Shown here: positions 49,097-57,200 of the stretch, piece by piece | How positions within the stretch are numbered: position 1 is the stretch's first letter | Layout of the letters: each line of letters starts with the position of its first letter | NCBI RefSeq assembly: GCF_013911755.1 | Contig: NZ_JACESP010000002.1 | Coordinates: forward strand, 186,001 to 250,000 | Source of the DNA: Sphingosinicella sp. | GTDB lineage: Bacteria > Pseudomonadota > Alphaproteobacteria > Sphingomonadales > Sphingomonadaceae | Direction of reading: 5' to 3' | DNA length: 64,000 bases | Notes under the pieces: model-generated | The model's database searches: none | Told to the model about the DNA's origin: nothing | The model's input: the letters and a program-made list of their open reading frames with translations, nothing else | Position numbers and translations under genes: made by a program

Positions 49097-49122
49097 CGCC
49101 GTCCGGGAGTATCTGGACGGCG
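49097..49122. promoter_or_regulatory. Inverted repeat in the fbaB / secreted-protein gap
   Basis: CGCCGTCC (49097-49104) and GGACGGCG (49115-49122) form perfect 8-bp arms around GGGAGTATCT. It lies 69 bases upstream of fbaB and 75 bases upstream of the divergent secreted-protein gene. No T-run follows on either strand, so an operator is more likely than a terminator; the cognate factor is unknown. Confidence 0.4.
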
Positions 49123-49196
49123 AAATCCAAACGCTTATCGTGCGCGAACGTTGCTTGCGCGTGTGTGTCGATTCTCACTCCGGCAAAGAAAGCAGC

Positions 49197-49988
49197 ATGA
49201 TGACATTCCCCCGCACCGTCAGCCTCCTCGCCGCCGTTTCCCTGAGCCTTTCAGGTTTTCCCGCCAGCGCCGATACCCCGGGCGACCTCAGCGATCTCGT
49301 CGGCGCCCGCGGCAGTTCAGGTGAAAACGAGATGATTTCGCGCGGCTACTACAACCACCACACCGCCGAAGCCGACGACGGCAAGTACAGCTATTGGTGG
49401 AACCAATCGAAAAAGAAGTGCGCGCGCGTGCTCACAAGCGATGGCCGCTACGAGAAGATCAAGGCCGTGAGCGCTTCCGATTGCGGCCAGAAAGGTTCCG
49501 ACGGTGACAAGACCGCAGCGATCGCGATCGGCGCCGCCGCGCTCATCGGCGTTGTGGCGCTTGCGTCAAAGTCGCACCATCGAGGCGACAGGGACTACGA
49601 TACGCGGGGGACCGCAGATTTCGAGCGCGGCTACCGCGACGGGCTGTACAGCCATGCATACTATAATTACGGCCGCAGCGACGCCTATTCGGACGGGTAC
49701 AGCGCGGGCGTGAAGGAACGCGGCTATCAGACGCCCTACCGCGACGGCTACTCCCATAACGCCGGATACAATCCTTATTCGGGGTATCAGGACGTCGTTG
49801 GTCACTCGAACGACAGGGCGGACTCGATGCTCCGCGACCGCGGCTATGTTTACCTGGGCAAGGATGAAACGGGCGGCGGTCACGAGCGCACGTACTGGAA
49901 CGCGGAAAGCCGTCAGTGCATTTCGGTGCGCACGAGCAGCGGAAACGTGGTGGACGCGCATTCGATAAAGGCGCGCAACTGCCGGTGA
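49197..49988 (+). CDS. Secreted protein with a duplicated Cys-containing domain
   Basis: I do not recognise a named family. The 263-residue protein has a signal peptide ending near PASA-DTPG. Two similar segments flank a linker: residues about 50-100 (RGYYNHH ... YWWNQSKKKCARV ... ASDC) and about 215-263 (RGYVYLG ... TYWNAESRQCISV ... ARNC). Both have a Tyr-Trp-Asn, one Cys, a V-R/L-T-S turn and a closing Cys, suggesting one disulfide per repeat. Between them is a hydrophobic helix (TAAIAIGAAALIGVVALAS) and a Gly/Tyr/Asp-rich stretch. The middle helix could anchor it in a membrane. Start ATG 49197; a second ATG follows immediately. Confidence 0.72.
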   Translation: MMTFPRTVSLLAAVSLSLSGFPASADTPGDLSDLVGARGSSGENEMISRGYYNHHTAEADDGKYSYWWNQSKKKCARVLTSDGRYEKIKAVSASDCGQKGSDGDKTAAIAIGAAALIGVVALASKSHHRGDRDYDTRGTADFERGYRDGLYSHAYYNYGRSDAYSDGYSAGVKERGYQTPYRDGYSHNAGYNPYSGYQDVVGHSNDRADSMLRDRGYVYLGKDETGGGHERTYWNAESRQCISVRTSSGNVVDAHSIKARNCR

Positions 49989-49992
49989 GCGG

Positions 49993-50520
49993 CTAATAGG
50001 CGGAGAAAGCCGCCGCGACCTGCATGTCCGCCTCGCGGCGGCCGAGCACCATCGTCCAGAAGCGGCCCTTGCTGGGAGAGCAGGCGTAGCCGATGCCGAC
50101 GTCGGTGACGTCTTCGAGCATCATGTTGTCGCGGTGGCCGGGGCTCCGGTCCCACGCGACAACGACCGCCTCGGACGTCGGCAGGTTCCACGCGACGTTC
50201 TCGGCGCGCGGCACGCCGTCGAAGCGGGCACGGTCCGCGCGGTCGACGAAATTGCTTCCGTCCGAGCCGCTATGCGAGAGCTTGCCCCACCCGGCGAGAT
50301 CGTCCGAATGCGCCTGCGCGGCCCGGGTGAGCGCGTTGCTGACGCGCACGGGGCCAAGCCCCTGCCCGCGGCGCAGATCATTGAGTGCGGACACGGCCTC
50401 GGCAGGATTCACATCGCCTGGCGCGCACCAGCTGTGCTTCGCGACCGCAACGGTCGAAAAACCCGCAGCAACGGCCGGGGTGGCGATCAGGAACGCGGCA
50501 GTGGCGAGACGCATAAGCAT
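49993..50520 (-). CDS. Secreted CAP (SCP/PR-1) domain protein
   Basis: A 175-residue exported protein: signal peptide to about residue 28, then a CAP domain with HSDDLAGWGKLSHSG, RAENVAWN and SPGHRDNMML, which supply the His/Glu cavity residues of the family. Cys in HSWCAPGD and GYACSPSKG may pair. Bacterial members (YkwD type) have no firmly known activity. It converges with the preceding secreted-protein gene, stops four bases apart. Confidence 0.88.
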   Translation of the reverse strand: MLMRLATAAFLIATPAVAAGFSTVAVAKHSWCAPGDVNPAEAVSALNDLRRGQGLGPVRVSNALTRAAQAHSDDLAGWGKLSHSGSDGSNFVDRADRARFDGVPRAENVAWNLPTSEAVVVAWDRSPGHRDNMMLEDVTDVGIGYACSPSKGRFWTMVLGRREADMQVAAAFSAY

Positions 50521-50524
50521 GGCA

Positions 50525-50554
50525 CCGACCTTCGCGCCGAAGACTTAAGGTCGG
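50525..50554 (-). promoter_or_regulatory. Inverted repeat just upstream of the CAP-protein start
   Basis: CCGACCTT (50525-50532) and AAGGTCGG (50547-50554) form a perfect 8-bp inverted repeat ending four bases before the CAP gene ATG. On the plus strand it is followed by GTTTTAAG. On the minus strand it would fold in the 5' leader and could hide the ribosome site; a terminator or operator role is also possible. Confidence 0.4.
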
Positions 50555-50625
50555 GTTTTAAGAAAAGGTTAATTTCCCGCTCACCATTGCTGAAGTGACG
50601 CATCTGCGCGACAAAACCGGGTTCG

Positions 50626-51819
50626 TTACGCCCGCAGCGCGTCCACGCCCGGCAACGGCTTGCCTTCCATCCATTCGAGGAACGCGCCGCCCGCGGTCGA
50701 GACGAAGCTGAAGCTGTCCGCCACGCCCGCGTGGTTCAGCGCCGCGACCGTGTCGCCACCGCCCGCCACGGAAACGAGGCTTCCGGCCTCGGTGAGCGCC
50801 GCCGCCGTGCGCGCGAGCGCGACCGTTGCCGCGTCGAACGGTTCCATCTCGAACGCGCCGAGCGGGCCGTTCCACACGAGCGTGCGGCAGGTCTTGAGCG
50901 CGTCCGACAGCGCCTCCACAGCGGCGGGGCCAACGTCGAGGATCATCTCGTCCGCCGCGACTTCGTGCACGTTCACCGTGCGGATCGGCGGATTGGCGCG
51001 GAATTCCTTCGCCACCACAACGTCGTAGGGCAGATGCACGGTGCAGCGCGCTGCTTCCGCCTTGGCGAGGATGCCGAGCGCCGTGTCCTTGAGGTCGTGC
51101 TCGCACAGCGACTTGCCGACGTCGACGCCCTTCGCGGCGAGGAAGGTGTTCGCCATGCCGCCGCCGATGATGAGGTGATCGACCTTGCCGACGAGATTGT
51201 TGAGCACGTCCAGCTTCGAGGAGACCTTGGCGCCACCGACGACAGCCGCCACAGGCCGCTCAGGCTCGCCGAGCGCGGCTTCCAGATGCTCCAGTTCCGC
51301 CTGCATCGAACGGCCCGCATAAGCCGGAAGCACGTGCGCCAGCCCCTCGGTGGAGGCGTGCGCACGGTGCGCGGCGGAAAAGGCGTCGTTGACGTAGATG
51401 TCGCCGAGCTTCGCGATGGCGGCGACGAGCGCCGGATCGTTCTTCTCCTCGCCCGCTTCGAAGCGCGTGTTCTCAAGCACCGCGATCTCGCCAGCCGCCA
51501 TCAGGCCGACCGCCTGCTCGGCAGCCGGTCCCTTGCACTCGGTGACGAAGCCGACCGTGCGGCCGAGCACCTTCGCAAGCGCGCTGGAGATCGGCGACAA
51601 GCTGAGCATCGGGTCTTCGCCCTTCGGACGCCCGAAGTGCGAAAGCACCAGCACGATCGCACCCTTGTCGGCGAGTTCGTCGATGGTCGGCTGCGCCGCG
51701 CGAAGGCGGGTGTCATCGCTGACCTTGCCGTCCTGCATCGGCACGTTGAGATCGGCACGAACGAGGACGCGCTTGCCGCGCACGTCCCCGATGTCGTCGA
51801 GCGTCCGGAACCTGGCCAT
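50626..51819 (-). CDS. pgk: Phosphoglycerate kinase
   Basis: Makes ATP and 3-phosphoglycerate. The 397 residues begin [30 protein letters not shown] is the substrate loop, [10 protein letters not shown] binds 3-PG, and the hinge-distal ATP site contains [14 protein letters not shown] and [13 protein letters not shown]. Its ATG lies two bases after the gap stop, so gap and pgk are co-transcribed. Confidence 0.97.
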   Translation of the reverse strand: MARFRTLDDIGDVRGKRVLVRADLNVPMQDGKVSDDTRLRAAQPTIDELADKGAIVLVLSHFGRPKGEDPMLSLSPISSALAKVLGRTVGFVTECKGPAAEQAVGLMAAGEIAVLENTRFEAGEEKNDPALVAAIAKLGDIYVNDAFSAAHRAHASTEGLAHVLPAYAGRSMQAELEHLEAALGEPERPVAAVVGGAKVSSKLDVLNNLVGKVDHLIIGGGMANTFLAAKGVDVGKSLCEHDLKDTALGILAKAEAARCTVHLPYDVVVAKEFRANPPIRTVNVHEVAADEMILDVGPAAVEALSDALKTCRTLVWNGPLGAFEMEPFDAATVALARTAAALTEAGSLVSVAGGGDTVAALNHAGVADSFSFVSTAGGAFLEWMEGKPLPGVDALRA

Positions 51820-51821
51820 GG

Positions 51822-52829
51822 TTAGAGGAACGCCGCCATTGCCTTGGCGGTGTCGACCATGCGGTTCGAGAAGCCCCACTCGTTGTCGTACCACGAAACG
51901 ACGCGCACGAGCTTGCCTTCGAGAACGGCGGTTTCGAGGCTGTCGATCGTCGAGGATGCGGCCGTGTGCTGATAGTCGATCGAAACCAGCGGCTCGTCCG
52001 AATAGCAGAGGATGCCCTTCAGCGGTCCGGATTCAGACGCCGCCTTCAGGATCGCGTTCACCTCGTCCTTCGTCGTGTCGCGCTTCGGCGTGAAGGTCAA
52101 GTCGACAAGGCTGACGTCGGGCGTCGGCACGCGGATCGCCGAACCATCGAGCTTGCCCTTGAGTTCGGGAAGCACCTCGCCCACGGCGCGGGCGGCACCC
52201 GTCGTCGTCGGGATCATCGACATCGCGGCGGCGCGGGCGCGGCGCGGGTCGTCGTGGATCTGGTCGAGGATCTTCTGGTCGTTGGTGTAGGCGTGCACCG
52301 TCGTCATCAGGCCGCGTTCGATGCCGAGGGCATCGTTCAGCACCTTGGCGACCGGTGCGAGGCAGTTCGTCGTGCAGCTCGCGTTCGAAACGATCTTGTG
52401 CTCGGCCGAAAGCTTGTCGTTGTTCACGCCGAAGACGACCGTGAGATCGACATTCTTGCCCGGCGCGGAGATCAGCACGCGCTTGGCGCCCGCCGCCATG
52501 TGCTTTTCGGCCGAGGCGCGGTCCGTGAAGAAGCCGGTGCACTCGAGCGCGATATCGACGCCGTTCGCGGCGTGCGGCAGGTTCGCCGGGTCGCGCTCGG
52601 CCGATACCTTGATGCGCTTGCCGTCGATGATGAGGTCGTTGCCGTCCACCTCGACCGTGCCCTGCCACGTGCCGTGCACCGAATCGCGCTTGAACAGCAG
52701 GGCGTTCGCCTTCGCATCGGAGAGGTCGTTGATCGATACCAGTTCGAGCCCGCTGTCCGGACGCTCCAGAATAGCGCGCGCCACGAGGCGCCCGATGCGG
52801 CCGAATCCGTTGATCGAAACCTTCGCCAT
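51822..52829 (-). CDS. gap: Glyceraldehyde-3-phosphate dehydrogenase, type I
   Basis: Oxidative phosphorylation of glyceraldehyde 3-phosphate. The 335 residues open [17 protein letters not shown]; catalytic Cys152 is in [10 protein letters not shown]; phosphate site in STTT-equivalent [12 protein letters not shown]-terminal [14 protein letters not shown]. Asp35 (SINDLSD) after the second strand favours NAD over NADP. Placed 24 bases after tkt. Confidence 0.97.
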   Translation of the reverse strand: MAKVSINGFGRIGRLVARAILERPDSGLELVSINDLSDAKANALLFKRDSVHGTWQGTVEVDGNDLIIDGKRIKVSAERDPANLPHAANGVDIALECTGFFTDRASAEKHMAAGAKRVLISAPGKNVDLTVVFGVNNDKLSAEHKIVSNASCTTNCLAPVAKVLNDALGIERGLMTTVHAYTNDQKILDQIHDDPRRARAAAMSMIPTTTGAARAVGEVLPELKGKLDGSAIRVPTPDVSLVDLTFTPKRDTTKDEVNAILKAASESGPLKGILCYSDEPLVSIDYQHTAASSTIDSLETAVLEGKLVRVVSWYDNEWGFSNRMVDTAKAMAAFL

Positions 52830-52853
52830 GTCTTCCGTACTCCTGTTCCTGAT

Positions 52854-54824
52854 TTAAGCGAGCTTGCTCCGGACCGCCTTCGCGATCGCGTCGGCGGTCA
52901 ATCCGAACTTCTCGAACAAGGCCTCGGCGGGCGCGGACGCGCCGAAGCGGTCGATGCCGAGCCGCAGGCCCTTGCGGCCCGTGTAGCGTTCCCAGCCCAC
53001 GGTCGTTCCCGCTTCGACCGACACGATGAGCGCGTCTTCGGGCAGGATGTCCGACTGATAGGCAGCGCTCTGAAGGTCGAAGAGTTCCCAGCAGGGCATG
53101 GAAACGACGTCGCAGCCGATGCCACCGGCTTCGAGCTGATCGGCGGCTTCGAGCGCGGCCTGCACTTCAGAGCCGGTCGCGAGGAACACGACCTTGCGCG
53201 CGGCTGCGGCGCTGCGCAGGCGGTAGGCGCCCTTAGAGGAGAGATTCTCGCCGGATTCCGTGCGAAGCTGCGGCAGGTTCTGGCGGGAAAGCGCGAGCAC
53301 CGTGGGGCCGCTGTCGTTTTCCAGCGCAAGCGCCCAGCACTCGGCGGTTTCGACGACGTCGGCCGGGCGCATAACGAGCACGTTCGGCATCACGCGCAGG
53401 CTCATCACGTGCTCGATCGGCTGGTGCGTCGGCCCATCTTCGCCAAGGCCGATCGAATCGTGCGTCATCACATAGATCACCTGCGCACGCTGCAGCGCGC
53501 TGAGGCGGATCGCCGGGCGGCAATAATCGGTGAAGACAAGGAAGGTGCCGCCGTAAGGCACGAGACCGCCGTGCAGCGCCATGCCGTTCATCGCGGCGGC
53601 CATGCCGAACTCGCGGATGCCGTAGTAGACGTAGCGCCCGCCATAATTCGCGGCGTCGAGCGTGCCGAGGCCCTTGGTCAGCGTGTTGTTGGAGCCGGTG
53701 AGGTCGGCCGAGCCGCCGATCGTGTTCGGCACGGCAGCGTTGATCGCGCCGAGCGCAAGCTCGCTTGCCTTGCGCGTCGCGACCGTCTGGGGCGCCGCGA
53801 TCAGGCTATCGATGTGCGCCTTCAGCGCCGGGCCTGCGGCTTTCAGTGCAGAGCCATCGAGCCAGCTCAGGAATTCCGCGTAACCCTCCGCCTTCGCAGC
53901 GTTCACCTTCCAGTCGGCGCTGATCTTCGTGCCGCGCGCGCCCGACGTGCGCCACGCATCCAGGATATCCGACGGGATTTCGAACGGCGCGTGACTCCAG
54001 CCGAGCGTTTCGCGCGCCGCCGCGATTTCCGCCGCGCCGAGCGGCGAGCCGTGCGTCGCCGCCGTGCCCTGCTTGTTGGGGGCGCCGTAGCCGATGATCG
54101 TGCGACAGGCGATCAGCGACGGGCGCGGATCAGCTTTCGCGGCCCGCAGCGCCGCGTCGATGCTCGCCGCGTCATGGCCGTCGCAGGAAACGACGTGCCA
54201 GCCCGAAGCCTCGTAGCGCGCCTTCACGTCTTCGGACGTCGACATCGAAGTCGCGCCGTCGATGGTGATGCGGTTGTCGTCCCAGATCACGTTCAGGCGG
54301 CCGAGCTTCAGGTGTCCGGCAAGGCCGATCGCCTCGTGATTGATGCCTTCCATCAGGCAGCCGTCACCCGCGATCACCCACGTATGATGGTCCTGCACCG
54401 CGCCGCCGAAGCGCGCGTTGAGATGACGTTCGGCAATCGCCATGCCGACGGCGGTGGCGAGCCCCTGCCCGAGCGGGCCGGTCGTCGTCTCGACGCCGGG
54501 AAGCTCGAAGTTTTCCGGGTGGCCGGCGCAGGGGCTGCCGAGCTGACGGAAGTTGCGGATCTGGTCGAGCGTCGGCTTCTCGTACCCCGTGAGATAGAGA
54601 AGCGCGTAGATCAGCATCGAGCCGTGGCCGGCGGAAAGTACGAACCGGTCGCGATCAGGCCATTCAGGCCACTGCGGATCGTACTTCAGATGCTGTGTGA
54701 AGAGAACCGTCGCGGCATCCGCCATGCCCATCGGCATTCCAGGGTGGCCGGAATTCGCGGCCTGTACGGCATCCATCGCCAGCGCACGGACAGCGTTGGC
54801 GAGATCGGCGTGATTGACGGTCAT
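52854..54824 (-). CDS. tkt: Transketolase
   Basis: Thiamine-diphosphate enzyme moving two-carbon units in the pentose-phosphate pathway. The 656 residues have AANSGHPGMPMGMADA, the GPLGQGLATAVGMAIAE loop, the ThDP motif from VIAGDGCLMEG to VIWDDNRITIDG, the catalytic Glu in YYGIREFGMAAAMNGM, and HDSIGLGEDGPTHQP. tkt-gap-pgk form a leftward glycolytic unit with fbaB further on. Confidence 0.97.
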   Translation of the reverse strand: MTVNHADLANAVRALAMDAVQAANSGHPGMPMGMADAATVLFTQHLKYDPQWPEWPDRDRFVLSAGHGSMLIYALLYLTGYEKPTLDQIRNFRQLGSPCAGHPENFELPGVETTTGPLGQGLATAVGMAIAERHLNARFGGAVQDHHTWVIAGDGCLMEGINHEAIGLAGHLKLGRLNVIWDDNRITIDGATSMSTSEDVKARYEASGWHVVSCDGHDAASIDAALRAAKADPRPSLIACRTIIGYGAPNKQGTAATHGSPLGAAEIAAARETLGWSHAPFEIPSDILDAWRTSGARGTKISADWKVNAAKAEGYAEFLSWLDGSALKAAGPALKAHIDSLIAAPQTVATRKASELALGAINAAVPNTIGGSADLTGSNNTLTKGLGTLDAANYGGRYVYYGIREFGMAAAMNGMALHGGLVPYGGTFLVFTDYCRPAIRLSALQRAQVIYVMTHDSIGLGEDGPTHQPIEHVMSLRVMPNVLVMRPADVVETAECWALALENDSGPTVLALSRQNLPQLRTESGENLSSKGAYRLRSAAAARKVVFLATGSEVQAALEAADQLEAGGIGCDVVSMPCWELFDLQSAAYQSDILPEDALIVSVEAGTTVGWERYTGRKGLRLGIDRFGASAPAEALFEKFGLTADAIAKAVRSKLA

Positions 54825-54884
54825 CTTCGGCTTGGTTCCCCAATATTTCGGCCGGGCGGCGAATCGGCGCGCACAATGGAGAGG

Positions 54885-54912
54885 GGCTTATGCTGCGTCA
54901 ACGTCATGTCAA
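54885..54912 (-). promoter_or_regulatory. Candidate tkt promoter
   Basis: Reading leftward, a perfect -35 hexamer TTGACA (54912-54907), a 16-base spacer and a weak -10 TAAGCC (54890-54885) lie 60 bases before the tkt ATG. The -10 is poor, so the assignment rests on the -35 and location. Confidence 0.35.
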
Positions 54913-54992
54913 GGCATGGCGGCCATGCACACATGAAAGAGGCGGGAATCCGGCTGAATCGAGATGAATCGGCGAACCGTCCGGCGCTTGCC

Positions 54993-55021
54993 TTGACCGT
55001 CATTCGGATTCGTTCTTATGT
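54993..55021 (+). promoter_or_regulatory. Candidate promoter for the zapA unit
   Basis: TTGACC (54993-54998), a 17-base spacer and TTATGT (55016-55021) lie 36 bases before the start of the small coiled-coil gene. The divergent tkt/zapA gap (54825-55057) contains nothing else I can identify besides the tkt promoter. Confidence 0.5.
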
Positions 55022-55057
55022 TCCTCGCCCAAACTGCTGATTTCGGGACTTTTCGGC

Positions 55058-55264
55058 ATGGATCAGATGACCGGTTTCGCGTCGGCGCTGACACGCCTCG
55101 AAAGCGCGCTCGACAGGCTCGAGCGTGCGGCCGCGGGTGTGGATGATGCGGGCGGTGCGCTCGCCGAACTGGACGTGCTGCGTCAGAAACACCACCGCCT
55201 GAAGGAATCCGCCGAACGCGCCGTCGCCGATCTCGACGTCCTCATCGCGTCGGCGCGGGGCTGA
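55058..55264 (+). CDS. Small coiled-coil protein (DUF4164-like) upstream of zapA
   Basis: A 68-residue, almost wholly helical protein (SALTRLESALDRLERAA, then LDVLRQKHHRLKESAERAV). Position between tkt and zapA and size match the DUF4164-type genes at this locus in other alphaproteobacteria. Function unknown; being coupled with zapA (four bases between them) and coiled-coil, a part in divisome assembly is plausible but unproven. Confidence 0.8.
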   Translation: MDQMTGFASALTRLESALDRLERAAAGVDDAGGALAELDVLRQKHHRLKESAERAVADLDVLIASARG

Positions 55265-55268
55265 GCGC

Positions 55269-55580
55269 ATGGGCCAGATCAACGTCACCATCGGCGGCCG
55301 TTCCTATCCCCTCGCCTGCCGCGACGGCGAGGAGGAGCGACTGAACCGCCTTGCCGCGCATGTCGATGCCAAGGCTGCCGATCTCCAGGGCGCGCTCGGG
55401 CAGATGAGCGAGCCCCGGCTGCTGTTGATGTCGGCCATTCTCATCGCCGACGAGTTCTTCGACCTGAAGGAACGCGACCCCTCGCTTGGCGACACGATCG
55501 CGACGGGTGCGCTCGAAAAGGCGGCGGCGCGGGTGGAAGCCATTGTCGCGGCCCTTGAGAAGCGGCGCGCCAACGCCTAG
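55269..55580 (+). CDS. zapA: Cell division protein ZapA
   Basis: Cross-links FtsZ protofilaments at the division ring. The 103 residues begin MGQINVTIGGRSYPLACRDG, the beta-strand N-terminus of ZapA, followed by the RLNRLAAHVDAKAADL helix and a C-terminal coiled coil. 6S RNA follows, as in many Proteobacteria. Confidence 0.93.
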   Translation: MGQINVTIGGRSYPLACRDGEEERLNRLAAHVDAKAADLQGALGQMSEPRLLLMSAILIADEFFDLKERDPSLGDTIATGALEKAAARVEAIVAALEKRRANA

Positions 55581-55590
55581 ATTAGACCAC

Positions 55591-55748
55591 GGCGGATACT
55601 GCCTGGTGCGCGCGATGCGAACATCCCTGAGGCGATATCGACATCCAAGGGTGCTGTCCCTGTGCGGATCCTGGTCCGACCATATGGTGCCCACCTGACG
55701 TTACTGGCGTCAGAGGATATTCCGGCAAACGGCCGAGGCGGTTCCGCC
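55591..55748 (+). ncRNA. ssrS: 6S RNA
   Basis: The 200-base gap between zapA and the 5-formyl-THF cyclo-ligase gene is the classical ssrS position. The ends can pair to form the closing stem: GGCGGATACTGCC at 55591-55603 with GGCGGTTCCGCC at 55737-55748. The interior is mostly self-complementary with an open middle, as expected for an RNA mimicking an open promoter and binding RNA polymerase sigma-70. Exact ends are inferred from the stem; a covariance-model search would settle it. Confidence 0.75.
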
Positions 55749-55758
55749 ACCCATTTTT
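55737..55758 (+). terminator. Terminator-like end of 6S RNA
   Basis: GGCGG (55737-55741), TT, CCGCC (55744-55748), then ACCCATTTTT. The short stem plus T-run could end transcription, though the same bases may instead close the 6S stem and leave the 3' end to processing. Confidence 0.45.
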
Positions 55759-55780
55759 GACCTGTCGCCCGGATTCCCGT

Positions 55781-56344
55781 TTGTCCACCGCCCTCCTCAC
55801 CGACAAGGAAACACTGCGCCGCGATGCCCGCGCCGCTCGGGCCGCGTTCGTGCGCGGTATTTCCGCGGACGATCGCAGGGCGCTGGAGGCGGCGCTCGCC
55901 GCGCGCGCGCTTCCCTTCCTCGCGAACGCCCGTGCAATCGCCAGCTACGTGCCGATGGGCCACGAGATCGACCCCGCTGCATGTATCGCGCAGGGCACAG
56001 TGCTGCTGCCGTGGTTCGCGAGCCGGGATGACGTCATGCGTTTCCGCGTCGCAGGCGGTCCGCTGGAGCCCGGTCCCTTCGGCACGATGCAGCCGCTTGC
56101 CGACGCTGCCGAGGCAGTTCCCGACACGCTTCTCGTTCCGCTCGTCGCGGCCGACGTGCACGGCAACCGCATCGGCCAGGGCAAGGGACACTACGACCGC
56201 GCGCTCGCCGCGCTCCGGGCCGTGCGCCCCACCGTGGCCATCGGCCTCGCGTGGGACGTGCAGATTCTGGATGCGCTGCCCGCCGACAGCTGGGACCAGC
56301 GCCTCGACGCGGTGGTGACGCCGACAAGGACACTCACCGCATGA
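55781..56344 (+). CDS. fthC: 5-formyltetrahydrofolate cyclo-ligase
   Basis: Converts 5-formyl-THF to 5,10-methenyl-THF with ATP. The 187 residues include KETLRRDARAARAAF (N-terminal ATP site), ASYVPMGHEIDP, and the signature LVPLVAADVHGNRIGQGKGH with YDRAL following. No ATG gives a good N-terminus; TTG at 55781-55783 is chosen, with another in-frame TTG at 55757 overlapping the terminator. Usually named ygfA/fau when next to 6S RNA. Confidence 0.92.
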   Translation: MSTALLTDKETLRRDARAARAAFVRGISADDRRALEAALAARALPFLANARAIASYVPMGHEIDPAACIAQGTVLLPWFASRDDVMRFRVAGGPLEPGPFGTMQPLADAAEAVPDTLLVPLVAADVHGNRIGQGKGHYDRALAALRAVRPTVAIGLAWDVQILDALPADSWDQRLDAVVTPTRTLTA

Positions 56345-56559
56345 CCGACCCCAAGCCGAGCCTCAGAAAGCCCTTCGGCGTGCTGCTGCTGATCGTCCTG
56401 ATCGCGGTCTATGCCGTTGTCGCCGTCGCCGTGGCCGAGCCCGTCACGCGGCTTCATGTGCTCGTACAACTCCCGGTCTGGATCATACTCGGCATCGCCT
56501 GGGTTTTCCCGGCCCGCCCCCTTGTTCGCTGGATAGAAACCGGACGCTTCCGCAAATGA
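56341..56559 (+). CDS. DUF2842 small membrane protein
   Basis: A 72-residue protein with two helices (about 13-33 and 40-58). The pattern PSLRKPFGVLLLI, then IILGIAWVFPARPLVRWIE, is DUF2842. Function unknown. Its ATG overlaps the cyclo-ligase stop and its stop overlaps the chorismate mutase ATG, both by ATGA. Confidence 0.85.
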   Translation: MTDPKPSLRKPFGVLLLIVLIAVYAVVAVAVAEPVTRLHVLVQLPVWIILGIAWVFPARPLVRWIETGRFRK

Positions 56560-56864
56560 CCGACATCGTTCCCCCCGACGCCTGCACCACCATGCCGGAG
56601 ATCCGCACCGCGATCGACGCGCTCGACCGCGAGATCGTCGCGCTGCTGGCGGAGCGGATGCGCTATATCGAGGCGGCGGCACGTGTGAAGACGTCGCGCG
56701 GCGCGGTGCGCGACGAAGCCCGGAAGGCGGACGTGATCGCCAAGGCCTGCGATGCCGCCGAAACGCACGGGCTGTCGCGCGATCACGTGGCGGCGATCTA
56801 TGAACTGCTTGTGGAGCGTTCCATCGCGCATGAGTTCAGGGTCTTCGACAGCGTCGAAGCCTGA
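56556..56864 (+). CDS. Chorismate mutase, AroQ class
   Basis: Converts chorismate to prephenate for Phe/Tyr. The 102-residue all-helical protein has IRTAIDALDREIVALLAERM, an active-site Lys in AARVKTSRGAVRDEARK, and YELLVERSIAHE. The family also contains isochorismate-pyruvate lyases (PchB); no siderophore genes are near, so mutase is preferred. Last in the zapA-side rightward unit. Confidence 0.85.
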   Translation: MTDIVPPDACTTMPEIRTAIDALDREIVALLAERMRYIEAAARVKTSRGAVRDEARKADVIAKACDAAETHGLSRDHVAAIYELLVERSIAHEFRVFDSVEA

Positions 56865-56883
56865 TTTCGTTTCCTGCGAGGAA

Positions 56884-56912
56884 GCGCCATTTCTGCCTGT
56901 GAGAAATGGCGC
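56884..56912. terminator. Perfect hairpin at the tRNA-Asp 3' end / chorismate mutase end
   Basis: GCGCCATTTCT (56884-56894) and AGAAATGGCGC (56902-56912) are perfect 11-base arms around GCCTGTG. One arm contains the encoded CCA and discriminator of the tRNA. There is no long T-run. It may end the rightward transcript or guide tRNA 3' processing. Confidence 0.5.
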
Positions 56913-56983
56913 GAGTGACGGGGCTCGAACCCGCGACCTCCGGCGTGACAGGCCGGCACTCTAACCAACTGAGCTACACCCGC
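56907..56983 (-). tRNA. tRNA-Asp (GTC), CCA encoded
   Basis: The minus strand reads GCGGGTGTAGCTCAGTTGG, a D-arm, anticodon stem-loop GGCCTGTCACGCC with anticodon GTC, then GGTTCGAGCC as T-loop and an acceptor end CACTCGC, discriminator G and CCA. The acceptor stem pairs with one G-T. Length is 77 with CCA. Confidence 0.96.
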
Positions 56984-57129
56984 GCGTTGCTTCGTATTTC
57001 GAAAGCCGGGCGTACCTATTGGTGGGGCCGGGCGCTGTCAAGAAGCATCTGCCGGATTTTACCGCAACTGACCGGGAACTGCGAAGCGCTTTGAAAAAAG
57101 CTGGGGAAACGCATAATTTTTGCCCCGCA

Positions 57130-57156
57130 TGTCACATGCGCCGAGCCTGTCTCGTC
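57130..57156 (+). promoter_or_regulatory. ECF41-type promoter
   Basis: TGTCACA (57130-57136), a 16-base spacer and CGTC (57153-57156) match the conserved -35 and -10 elements reported for ECF41 sigma factors. It lies 45 bases before the AhpD-like gene that precedes the ECF41 gene itself, so autoregulation is inferred. The rest of the 57000-57200 gap shows no other clear element. Confidence 0.75.
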
Positions 57157-57200
57157 ATGTCTGCAAGCGCGCGTGGTGCGCGCCGCCAAGGAGAACGGAC

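Noticed and set aside
51966-55040. Open frame of 1024 codons on the plus strand
   Set aside because: It lies antisense to gap and tkt, whose proteins are unambiguous. Its product is Arg/Asp/Val-rich low-complexity sequence, as expected from the mirror of high-GC codons.
54825-55057. Hidden small gene in the tkt/zapA gap
   Set aside because: Short open frames here lack ribosome sites and recognisable features; the gap is explained by two divergent promoters.
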